In this document: piece after piece, positions 9,057 through 16,082 of the stretch | Numbering within the stretch: position 1 is the stretch's first letter | Layout of the letters: every line of letters starts with the position of its first letter | Origin: Hyphomicrobiales bacterium | Lineage (GTDB): Bacteria > Pseudomonadota > Alphaproteobacteria > Rhizobiales > Rhizobiaceae | Reading direction: 5' to 3' | NCBI GenBank assembly: GCA_024225445.1 | Contig: JAAEMP010000200.1 | Span: forward strand, 38,951-102,950 | DNA length: 64,000 nucleotides | Notes under the pieces: generated by a model | Told to the model about the DNA's origin: nothing | Seen by the model: the letters and a program-made list of their open reading frames with translations, nothing else | The model's database searches: none | Translations under genes and position numbers: made by a program

Positions 9057-10709
9057 GTGTCCGTAAAGCCCAACAATCAACCCATAGTCGCGAACCTGGT
9101 TATAGACAGCTTGATCACAGATGGGATTGATCAACTTTACTGCCTTCCCGGATATCAGAACGATGAGTTTTTTGATGCGCTTTATGACAAGCAGGATCAA
9201 TTGGTTCCTATTCATACGCGCCACGAACAGGGTGCGGTTTACATGGCACTGGGGGCAGCACTGGCTACCGGCAAACCGCAGGCGGTTTCTGTCGTTCCCG
9301 GCCCCGGTTTTCTTAATGGCAGCGCTGCACTGGCCACAGCATACAGTCTTTATGCCCCGGTATTGGCGCTGGTCGGCCAGATACCGTATGGTGAGATTGA
9401 CAAGGGCTACGGTGCCTTGCATGAAATCCCCGGCCAGTTTCAAATGCTTGCACATCTGACCAAACAGGCTGAACGAATTTCCGACGGCAAAAACGCTTCC
9501 CGCCAGATTGGCTCGGCGATGGCGGCGCTGAAATCCGGCCTGCCACGCCCGGTTGGGCTGGAAGTGCCGATGGATATCTGGACATCCCGATGTGACGGAT
9601 TGCATGAAACCCTTTTTACAACCCTTCAAGAAACACCTATGCCGAATGCCATGAAAATGGATCAGGCTGTTCAGCTTTTGAAAAAAGCCGAACGTCCGAT
9701 AATTGTTGTCGGCAGCGGAGCGCAATCGAGCAGCAAAGACATAACCTTGCTGGCAGAGATGCTGTCTGCACCGGTCTTGTCGATGCGAACGGGGCATGGT
9801 GTGGTTTCCAGCCGCCACCCACTCAGCATCAGAACACTGGAAGGATATGCGCTCTGGCCCGAGTGTGACGTGGTGCTGGCCCTTGGCACCCGGTTACAGG
9901 TCCAGCAAATGCTGTGGGGGGTGGATGAGGATCTGAAAATTATTCACGTGGAAATCAATGAAGAAGAGCTTGGCCGTATCAACAAACCGGACGTCGGCTT
10001 GTTGGGAGATGTAGCCGCTATAGTGCAAGCTTTTGCCTGCGATCTTGAAGGGCAGGAAACCCAAAAAAAGGAATGGTTGGAAAGAGTTGCTTTGGTCAAG
10101 CAACGTGTTACTGCCGAATACCGTAAGGAGTTTGCGCCGCAACTCGCATGGCTCAACGCTATTCGCGACGAACTGCCGGATGACGGGATTTTTGTCGAGG
10201 ATCTGACCCAGGTCGGATATGTTTCGCGGTTTGCGCTTCCTGTCTACCATCCCCGTACCTGCCTTTCACCGGGTTATCAGGGAACACTCGGATGGGGCCT
10301 TGGCGCTGGCCTTGGTGCCGCCCACGCACGGCGGGATGTTCCGGTGATTGCGATCATGGGTGATGGTGGGGCTTTATTTTCCATTGGCGAATTGGCAACG
10401 GCAGTGCATCACAACATTCCCCTGACTATCATCGTATTTAATGATAATGCTTATGGAAATGTGCGCGGCTTTCAAAATGATCGATACAATGGCCGGACGA
10501 TTGCCACCGATCTGACCAGCCCTGATTTTGAGACGTTGGCAAAAAGTTTTGGCGTCAAGGGGCAGCGTGCAGCTACACCGGATGAATTGCGCAAATGCCT
10601 GCGCTCAGCCGTCGCATCCGATAGTGCAACCGTAATCGAAGTACCGGTTGGTACCTTTCCATCACCGTGGAGACATTTTCTTGCAACCCGGATAAGAGGT
10701 TCTTCCTGA
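9057..10709 (+). CDS. Thiamine pyrophosphate-binding enzyme (acetolactate synthase/decarboxylase family)
   Basis: This 550-residue protein belongs to the pyruvate-oxidase/acetolactate-synthase superfamily. The catalytic glutamate that activates TPP is in HEQGAVYMA (about residue 51). The middle domain contains VVGSGAQSS. The TPP/Mg motif GDGGALFSIGEL continues to NDNAYGN (about residues 437-467). It starts with GTG after an AGCGAGGAAAA ribosome site. It is the last gene of the operon that begins upstream of the window. It could decarboxylate a 2-oxo acid or cleave a C-C bond. I see nothing that marks it as sulfoacetaldehyde acetyltransferase or biosynthetic acetolactate synthase. Confidence 0.85.
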   Translation: MSVKPNNQPIVANLVIDSLITDGIDQLYCLPGYQNDEFFDALYDKQDQLVPIHTRHEQGAVYMALGAALATGKPQAVSVVPGPGFLNGSAALATAYSLYAPVLALVGQIPYGEIDKGYGALHEIPGQFQMLAHLTKQAERISDGKNASRQIGSAMAALKSGLPRPVGLEVPMDIWTSRCDGLHETLFTTLQETPMPNAMKMDQAVQLLKKAERPIIVVGSGAQSSSKDITLLAEMLSAPVLSMRTGHGVVSSRHPLSIRTLEGYALWPECDVVLALGTRLQVQQMLWGVDEDLKIIHVEINEEELGRINKPDVGLLGDVAAIVQAFACDLEGQETQKKEWLERVALVKQRVTAEYRKEFAPQLAWLNAIRDELPDDGIFVEDLTQVGYVSRFALPVYHPRTCLSPGYQGTLGWGLGAGLGAAHARRDVPVIAIMGDGGALFSIGELATAVHHNIPLTIIVFNDNAYGNVRGFQNDRYNGRTIATDLTSPDFETLAKSFGVKGQRAATPDELRKCLRSAVASDSATVIEVPVGTFPSPWRHFLATRIRGSS

Positions 10710-11073
10710 CGAAACTGGTATTATTGAGCTCCGACCGCCGTACGAACCGGACCTGAACCAGGACCTAGACCGTATCTTCTTTACACGGAAGCACTTGACG
10801 CTGAATGGCTGGCCATTTCAGGAAAATTTTTCGAGAAAGGCACCGAAATTCATCCCGCCCACCAAAAAATTGGCCGGGGGTTTTGCCCGCTATCAGCGGT
10901 TTTTTTCTTGCAGGGACACCCGGTCCATGCTGCAAAAGAAATCTTGATTTCGGACAAAATGGACCAAATCAAAGCCATCAGGAATTCTCCAACAGACTCT
11001 TGGCATCATAACTACTGCAACATCAAAAATTTGCCTGCTATTTGTTGACTTTCGCAAATGCTTTACGTTAGAC
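10710..11073. other. Intergenic region between the catabolic operon and the AOR cluster
   Basis: About 360 bases without a credible gene. The part near 10887-10906 holds the likely terminator of the first operon. The AT-rich part just before 11074 probably contains the promoter of the MoaD-like gene, but no convincing -35/-10 pair stands out. Confidence 0.6.
10887..10906 (+). terminator. Candidate rho-independent terminator of the first catabolic operon
   Basis: A short GC hairpin (ccgct / agcgg, 5-bp stem, 3-nt loop) is followed directly by seven T residues. It lies about 180 bp after the TPP-enzyme stop and before the next gene. The stem is short, so termination may be partial. Confidence 0.5.
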
Positions 11074-11421
11074 ATGCGCGTTATGGAAACACTAGAATAT
11101 CCACATCAAATCGGTCACAATTCCGGAGACTTGACTATTTCAGTTGAGACAAAATTGTTTAACAGCATGAGCCTGTTCGCCGGACCTAAAGGCCCTATCC
11201 AAACTTTGGAATTTCCGGCTGGGACGACGGTTGGAGATATCATTCACCATCTGAAATTGCCGATAGATGAAATATTTCTGGTTTTGCGAAATGGTCGTGA
11301 TGTTTCAAGCGGTCTTGTGGGGGCAAGGGTCACCACCACAGCGCAGGTTGAAGATGGTGATGTGATTGCCTTTTCCGGCCCTGTTCCTTATAGTTTCGGT
11401 TACGGTGCTCCGGTCGTTTAG
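11074..11421 (+). CDS. MoaD/ThiS-like beta-grasp protein without C-terminal Gly-Gly
   Basis: This 115-residue protein has an N-terminal extension of about 30 residues and then a ubiquitin-like beta-grasp domain: TLEFPAGTTVGDIIHHLKLP, followed by FLVLRNGRD and VEDGDVIAFSGPV. That is the order seen in MoaD and ThiS sulfur carriers. Those proteins end in Gly-Gly, the site of adenylation and thiocarboxylation, but this one continues to GYGAPVV and has no terminal glycine pair. It converges on the AOR FAD subunit gene with only 7 bp between stops. It may be a structural or assembly partner in the AOR system rather than an active sulfur carrier. The start could also be the ATG at 11083; no clear ribosome site supports either. 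Confidence 0.7.
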   Translation: MRVMETLEYPHQIGHNSGDLTISVETKLFNSMSLFAGPKGPIQTLEFPAGTTVGDIIHHLKLPIDEIFLVLRNGRDVSSGLVGARVTTTAQVEDGDVIAFSGPVPYSFGYGAPVV

Positions 11422-11428
11422 AGACCAA

Positions 11429-12805
11429 TTATTGCCTGCAGGCAATATAGGCTTCGGCCAGTCGGTTTGGATCCTCCAGCAATTTGTCTTTCCAACCGCC
11501 CAGCTTGATGCGGGATTGAATCAGCCCTCTCATGACGCCAACATTGTTGGAACGCCCCAGAGTAAGCGCGCCAACTAGACAGTCACCGTCAAACGTCAGA
11601 TAGGTGTAGCGAAAGTTATCGACATCAATCAGCTCAACATTTTCGCCGCCTTCAACACCCTGCCATTGACCAAATGATGTTGAGATCAAGCCAACGGTGT
11701 CCAGCACATTCATGTTCAGGCTGCCCTGATAGGATGCCTTGTTTCCCACCATATTAAGGGCTGCAAAATGACCATGATCTGTTGCCGTTGGCTGAATTGC
11801 ATGAACCGAGTTGCCATTGGTCGCAAAATCCGGACCTTGGGCACAGTCGCCTGCTGCAAATACATCGCTGATTGATGTTTCCAGCATATCGTTGACAAGA
11901 ATCCCTTCGTCCATGTCAATCCCAACGCCATCAAGGAAGGCAATATTTGGCTTCACACCGGTCGCGACAACAACAAGATCAACACTTTTGGATGTACCAT
12001 TATCCATGGCGACATCTAATTGACCAGTGCCCTGCGAAACGCCGGTTACGCGAGTTGATGTGTTGATGGTTATTCCCTTGTTCTGGCACCATAATTTGAT
12101 CATATTGCCAGCCACGGTATTCATCATCCGGGGTACCATGGTGTCTTCTGCTTCAACCACTGTTAATTTCGCGCCACGTGAAACCAGTGCTTCAAGTATG
12201 ATACATCCAATAAACCCCGCACCCATCAATATGATTTCTGCGCCTTCACCGGCTTTGTCTGCAATGGCTCTTGCATCCGCCAGGGTCCAGCAATGATGCA
12301 CACCGGGCAAATCCAGCCCCTCAACCGGCGGCTTTATCGGGCTGGCACCAGTGGCAATCAGCAATTTGTTATAGGAACATCCTCCGCCGCCTTCAAAGGA
12401 CAGAGATTTTGAATTTGGATCAAGAGCAATTGCTTTTGCATGATGGACTGAGATAGCCTTTTTTCCCAAACTATCATCATCACCGCGCAGATATGTCCCT
12501 TCTTCAGAAATCAGTCCAGTCAGTACATAGGGAATGGCCATGCGCGAATAGGGAGGCGCATCCTCCGCTGCCAACATCAAAATTGTCCCCTCGGCATCGT
12601 TTTTGCGAAGGGTTTCGGCAGCACAAACTGCGGCTGGACCGGCACCGACAATAACATACTCTGCGTGGATTTGATCACCTCTCTTTTCGCTGTCGCTTGG
12701 CGAAAGTGATAATTTTGGTTCAGATGTCGAGGAACTGCCAGTCTGAGTGGAACCGGTTTGTTTATTGTCTGCAAACCCAAACAGTCTTTTCAAGAAACCA
12801 AACAT
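11429..12805 (-). CDS. FAD/NAD(P)H-dependent oxidoreductase, AorC-like subunit
   Basis: This 458-residue pyridine-nucleotide-disulfide-type flavoprotein probably carries electrons between NAD(H) and the AOR ferredoxin subunit. After about 48 residues of Ser/Thr-rich extension comes the FAD motif YVIVGAGPAAVCAAETL. A second Rossmann motif, ILMGAGFIGCIILEAL, binds NAD(P)H, and VFAAGDCAQGPD is the late FAD contact. No redox-active CxxC pair is seen, as in NADH-dependent ferredoxin reductase-type enzymes. The second of two adjacent ATGs (12805) has AGGAG at 5-nt spacing. Its position beside the AOR and ferredoxin genes matches the three-subunit AOR described in Aromatoleum, which reduces NAD. The low-complexity N-terminal extension is unusual. 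Confidence 0.85.
   Translation of the reverse strand: MFGFLKRLFGFADNKQTGSTQTGSSSTSEPKLSLSPSDSEKRGDQIHAEYVIVGAGPAAVCAAETLRKNDAEGTILMLAAEDAPPYSRMAIPYVLTGLISEEGTYLRGDDDSLGKKAISVHHAKAIALDPNSKSLSFEGGGGCSYNKLLIATGASPIKPPVEGLDLPGVHHCWTLADARAIADKAGEGAEIILMGAGFIGCIILEALVSRGAKLTVVEAEDTMVPRMMNTVAGNMIKLWCQNKGITINTSTRVTGVSQGTGQLDVAMDNGTSKSVDLVVVATGVKPNIAFLDGVGIDMDEGILVNDMLETSISDVFAAGDCAQGPDFATNGNSVHAIQPTATDHGHFAALNMVGNKASYQGSLNMNVLDTVGLISTSFGQWQGVEGGENVELIDVDNFRYTYLTFDGDCLVGALTLGRSNNVGVMRGLIQSRIKLGGWKDKLLEDPNRLAEAYIACRQ
11430..11447. repeat. 18-bp perfect palindrome at the convergent gene ends
   Basis: The sequence TATTGCCTGCAGGCAATA is a perfect 18-bp palindrome. It lies at the 3' end of the FAD-subunit gene, 9 bp beyond the stop of the converging MoaD-like gene. 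It could end transcription from both sides, though no T-run follows, or it could simply be part of the coding sequence. Confidence 0.45.
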
Positions 12806-12927
12806 CATATCTCCTCACCAAACAACAATACAAGCACTAGAAAGCTGTGCTATGCTCGCAGTCGACTTGAAATCAAACTCATGAATTGGTGCAGAATGTT
12901 GCCATCCTGCACCTTTGTGCTGGAACC

Positions 12928-14775
12928 CTAAATGCCAAATCTAGCACGGGTTTCTTTAGTTGGCACACCGTGCTTGGACCACCCGCGCAACTCGTAATAT
13001 TCAGGAAGCATTTTGCTAATGCCGGCCACCTTGCCTTTGGCGGGGCCAGAATTTGCTGCATCCTTCAACAAACGTTTGGGCAAAGTATCGTCCTTGCCGG
13101 TAAATCCGGCATCCAGGTTAAACTGACGTTCCAGATTCCATATCCGTTCACCGATTTCCAGCAGTCGTTCAGTTGACCAGGCTCCGTCACAAGCCGCATC
13201 AAGTTGAGGCGCAACATCTTCCAGTGTCCAGGCGAATGAAGTGAAAATACAGATGCCGGCTGAATCAAATGCAGCAGTCGCGTCCTGAAACGCCTTGACC
13301 AAACCGGCTTTACCGTCAGTTTCCAACGGATCGGTTTTTTCAGGAATACCAAGAACCTCGGAGGCAATTGTGTAACCCCGCAAATGACAGGCGCCACGGT
13401 TTGAAGTGGCATATGCCAACCCAATTCCCTGGATACCACGGCCATCATAGGCAGGAAATTCCTGACCTTTAACTCCCATGGACAATTCCGGCTTGCCGTA
13501 TTTTTCACACAGACGTTTTGAACCAAGACCAAGTTCAGCGCCAAACCCTTCTGCTTTGCATGTCAATTCCACTGTTGTAGTCAAGGCTTCCGCACTACCG
13601 AAATTCAACTTGATTCCTCCGGTAATCTTGTCGTCAATGACTCCGGTTTCATACATTTCCATTGCCGCTGCCAAGGTTGCACCGAATGTAATTGGGTCAA
13701 TTCCGTGCTCGTTGCAAAGGAAGTTGGCAAATGTCAATGCATCCAGATCATTAACACCCGTTGCCGCACCAAGTGACCATGCGGCTTCATATTCCAGTCC
13801 ACCGGAAGCTTTATGGTATTCCGGGCGTTCCACTACCGTATAGTGCGTGCGGTCGATGCTGGAGACCCTTTGACAGGCGATTGTACATGCAAAACACGCA
13901 GCATTGGAAACCAGATTTGGTTTGCCGTCAGACTTGCGCGGTTCGTGCATCGCTTCGCCGGAGATATCATGAGCACCTTCAAACTGAACGTCTTTATGGT
14001 TACGCGTGGGAAGAGCGCCAACCTCGTTGATAACATTCATCAACACCTGGGTTCCATAGGTAGGCAGTCCCTGGCCAGTGACGGGGTTATCTGCCAAAAC
14101 CTGCTTTCCTGCCGAAACGGCGCTGGCAAATGTTTCGCTGTCTTTTACCGACACGCCAATTGTGCCGCGGATGGCCACAGCTTTGAGGTTCTTTGACCCC
14201 ATTACAGTACCAACACCGGAGCGCCCGGCGGCTCGGTCCATATCATTGATGATGCATGCGTATTTAACACCCTTTTCACCGGATACTCCAATAGAGGCAA
14301 CCCGGATAAACTGATCACCATGTTTGGCTTTGATACCATCTTCAGTGTCCCAGCACGATGCTCCCCAAAACTCTCCCGCATCAATCAATTCGGCATTGTT
14401 GTCTTGCAGATACAGATAAACCGGCTTTTTTGATTTGCCTTCAAAAATGATCATGTCCCAGCCGGCATTCTTCATTTCATTGCCAAAAAAGCCGCCAGAA
14501 TTTGAACAGGCAATCGCACCGGTCAATTCACCTTTGGTGATAACGGAATATCTTCCACCTGTTGAGGCCGACGTACCGGTCAACGGACCGGTCGCCATGA
14601 TCAACTTGTTGTCCGCCGAAAGCGGATCAACCTTGGCATCAATCTCTTCTGCGAGATATTTGGTTGCCAAACCACGTTGGCCCAAATACTCGTTTGCCCA
14701 ATCCATATTCAAGGGTTCAGATTTACACTTACCCTTAGTCAAATTTACTCTTAGGAGTTTTCCTGCCCAAGCCAT
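12928..14775 (-). CDS. Aldehyde:ferredoxin oxidoreductase (AOR) catalytic subunit
   Basis: This 615-residue protein is an AOR-family enzyme. Such enzymes oxidise aldehydes to acids, or run in reverse, at a tungsten or molybdenum bis-pyranopterin centre. Recognisable parts are the N-terminal WAGKLLRVNLTKG, the pterin-binding RAAGRSGVGTVMGSKNLKA region, and CFACTIACQR near residue 292, which supplies three 4Fe-4S cysteines. The fourth cysteine is probably that of DSAGICIF late in the protein. The start MAWAGK has GGGAGAT upstream; a longer in-frame ATG at 14856 would overlap the ferredoxin gene. It sits between its FAD/NAD subunit and its ferredoxin. Metal choice and aldehyde range cannot be read here. 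Confidence 0.92.
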   Translation of the reverse strand: MAWAGKLLRVNLTKGKCKSEPLNMDWANEYLGQRGLATKYLAEEIDAKVDPLSADNKLIMATGPLTGTSASTGGRYSVITKGELTGAIACSNSGGFFGNEMKNAGWDMIIFEGKSKKPVYLYLQDNNAELIDAGEFWGASCWDTEDGIKAKHGDQFIRVASIGVSGEKGVKYACIINDMDRAAGRSGVGTVMGSKNLKAVAIRGTIGVSVKDSETFASAVSAGKQVLADNPVTGQGLPTYGTQVLMNVINEVGALPTRNHKDVQFEGAHDISGEAMHEPRKSDGKPNLVSNAACFACTIACQRVSSIDRTHYTVVERPEYHKASGGLEYEAAWSLGAATGVNDLDALTFANFLCNEHGIDPITFGATLAAAMEMYETGVIDDKITGGIKLNFGSAEALTTTVELTCKAEGFGAELGLGSKRLCEKYGKPELSMGVKGQEFPAYDGRGIQGIGLAYATSNRGACHLRGYTIASEVLGIPEKTDPLETDGKAGLVKAFQDATAAFDSAGICIFTSFAWTLEDVAPQLDAACDGAWSTERLLEIGERIWNLERQFNLDAGFTGKDDTLPKRLLKDAANSGPAKGKVAGISKMLPEYYELRGWSKHGVPTKETRARFGI

Positions 14776-14797
14776 GTTCTTTATCTCCCTGAATTTC

Positions 14798-15274
14798 TTA
14801 AGCTGATGGTTGCGAGCCGGCGTCTGTTTTAGCCGCCCATTTACGCATCTTGTCAAAACCGGTTGTACTCGAGTTCACGAAAGTAATTGCATCTGTCGGG
14901 CATGCCTCCACACAAGCCGGGGCACCGCCGCACAAATCGCACTTGATTACTTTTCCTGTATCGGCATTGTAGTTGATCGTGCCAAATGGACACGCAATCG
15001 TGCAGACTTTGCAACCAACGCACTGCGCATCGGAAACAATAAGCGCACCGTTGCCATCAACAGAAATTGCGTTCGTCGGGCAGGCCTTTTGACACCATGC
15101 CTCCTCACACTGGGTACAAGTATAAGGCACATAGCGTCCCTCATCCTCAAACCTGAAGATCTGGATACGAGATTTTATTGGGCTAAAATCATCTCCGTGT
15201 CGGTCTGAGCATGCCAGGACACACTGATGACATCCGGTACAAGAATCCGGATTTATGTGTAGCGAGTTTTGCAA
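14798..15274 (-). CDS. Four-cluster 4Fe-4S ferredoxin-like AOR subunit (AorA-like)
   Basis: This 158-residue protein has four cysteine groups: CTGCHQCVLAC, CTQCEEAWCQKAC, CVGCKVCTIAC and CDLCGGAPACVEAC. That is the pattern of HycB/DMSO-reductase-type electron-transfer subunits with four 4Fe-4S clusters. It would link the AOR catalytic subunit to the flavin subunit. The start is TTG with GGAGG 7 nt upstream. It is the first gene of the leftward AOR operon, 22 bp before the catalytic subunit gene. Confidence 0.9.
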   Translation of the reverse strand: MQNSLHINPDSCTGCHQCVLACSDRHGDDFSPIKSRIQIFRFEDEGRYVPYTCTQCEEAWCQKACPTNAISVDGNGALIVSDAQCVGCKVCTIACPFGTINYNADTGKVIKCDLCGGAPACVEACPTDAITFVNSSTTGFDKMRKWAAKTDAGSQPSA

Positions 15275-15314
15275 TTGTTTTCCTCCCGTTATCTTTTGTC
15301 TCAGTTAAACAGTC

Positions 15315-15339
15315 ATTAGCTGCGAACATCTTAGCTAAT
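15315..15339. promoter_or_regulatory. Inverted repeat in the divergent AOR promoter region
   Basis: ATTAGCT and AGCTAAT form a 7-bp inverted repeat with an 11-nt gap. It lies 41 bp upstream of the ferredoxin start, in the region shared with the rightward moaD-like gene. The arm spacing of about two helical turns suits a dimeric regulator such as the LuxR-type response regulator encoded nearby. No second copy was found, so this is tentative. Confidence 0.35.
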
Positions 15340-15460
15340 AACATGATGCCGTCATATGGTACGTTTTGGCAATACCTGTATTAAAAATATTCGATATTTG
15401 TAGTCCCGTTGCGGTTGAACTTACTAAATACAGGAAAATTTGACAAAATCTGTTGCTGCG

Positions 15461-15487
15461 TTGACTTGATAACAATGCATCTTTAGT
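15461..15487 (+). promoter_or_regulatory. Possible promoter of the rightward moaD-like gene
   Basis: A TTGACT at 15461-15466 is followed about 15 nt later by TTTAGT, roughly a sigma-70 pattern, 43 nt before the ATG at 15530. The spacing is short and the -10 weak. Confidence 0.25.
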
Positions 15488-15529
15488 TTTTTAAGGCAAC
15501 CCGATAAGAAATTGAGGAAAATGCTATAG

Positions 15530-15784
15530 ATGACGCGGATTAATCTCAAATTATTTGCCCATTTGCGCAGCTATCTGCCTGGAGAAGTTGTCGACAGCAC
15601 CAGTGTATATGAGTGCGAAAATGATCATTCAATCAATTATGTGTTGGAAAACCTTCATATCCCCCTGGAACATTGTCATCTGGTATTATTGAACGGTGTT
15701 TTTATTCCACCCGAACAGCGCTCAAGTCAACTGATGCTGGATGGTGATACTCTGGCCGTATGGCCACCAGTGGCAGGTGGGTGA
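15530..15784 (+). CDS. MoaD/ThiS-family sulfur carrier with C-terminal Gly-Gly
   Basis: This 84-residue ubiquitin-like protein has the MoaD pattern: NLKLFAHLRSYLPG at the start, VLLNGVFIPPEQ in the middle, DGDTLAVWPPVAGG at the end. It ends exactly in Gly-Gly, so it should be adenylated by an E1 such as the ThiF/MoeB homologue at 20107-20913 and thiocarboxylated to give the dithiolene sulfur of the pterin cofactor. It resembles the extra MoaD-like protein found in tungsten-AOR gene clusters. A GAGGAAA sequence lies 12 nt before the ATG. Next to it starts another small gene whose product also ends in glycines. Confidence 0.88.
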   Translation: MTRINLKLFAHLRSYLPGEVVDSTSVYECENDHSINYVLENLHIPLEHCHLVLLNGVFIPPEQRSSQLMLDGDTLAVWPPVAGG

Positions 15785-15794
15785 TGGCGGCAAC

Positions 15795-16079
15795 ATGATC
15801 CACGAAAAAGACATGTCAACCACCCGACCGGAGTTTTTCCGTTGTCTTGGGGTTGCTCTTGCCAATCTGGAGCATGAAATTAACGAGGATCATATAGTCG
15901 TTCATGAAGGTTCCAAATCGATAGAAATGACGTTGGCGCCCTTGCCGCCACGAGTTCTCAGTATAACCGTTCAGATGGAGCGCTGGTTGTTGAGGATGGA
16001 ATTTATTGGTTACTCCAAAGGCCAAAGCGATGATTTCCTGAAGCAATTTGACCGCGCGTTTCATCGTGGAGGTGGTTAG
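15795..16079 (+). CDS. Small protein of unknown function ending in Gly-Gly-Gly
   Basis: I do not recognise this 94-residue protein. It starts 10 bp after the MoaD-like gene with no strong ribosome site; an ATG at 15813 is an alternative. The sequence is a mix of short beta-like stretches (MTLAPLPPRVLSITVQMERW) and a C-terminal helix (DDFLKQFDRAF), and it ends in HRGGG. The terminal glycines recall ubiquitin-like modifiers, though the body does not look like a beta-grasp fold. Gene order suggests a role in AOR cofactor assembly or sulfur handling. It converges with the histidine kinase gene, with 3 bp between stops. Confidence 0.72.
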   Translation: MIHEKDMSTTRPEFFRCLGVALANLEHEINEDHIVVHEGSKSIEMTLAPLPPRVLSITVQMERWLLRMEFIGYSKGQSDDFLKQFDRAFHRGGG

Positions 16080-16082
16080 AGC

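Noticed and set aside
9057..10709. Sulfoacetaldehyde acetyltransferase (Xsc) or biosynthetic acetolactate synthase
   Set aside because: The protein is shorter than Xsc, has no Pta beside it and no IlvH-type regulatory partner. Only the broad TPP-enzyme family is supported.
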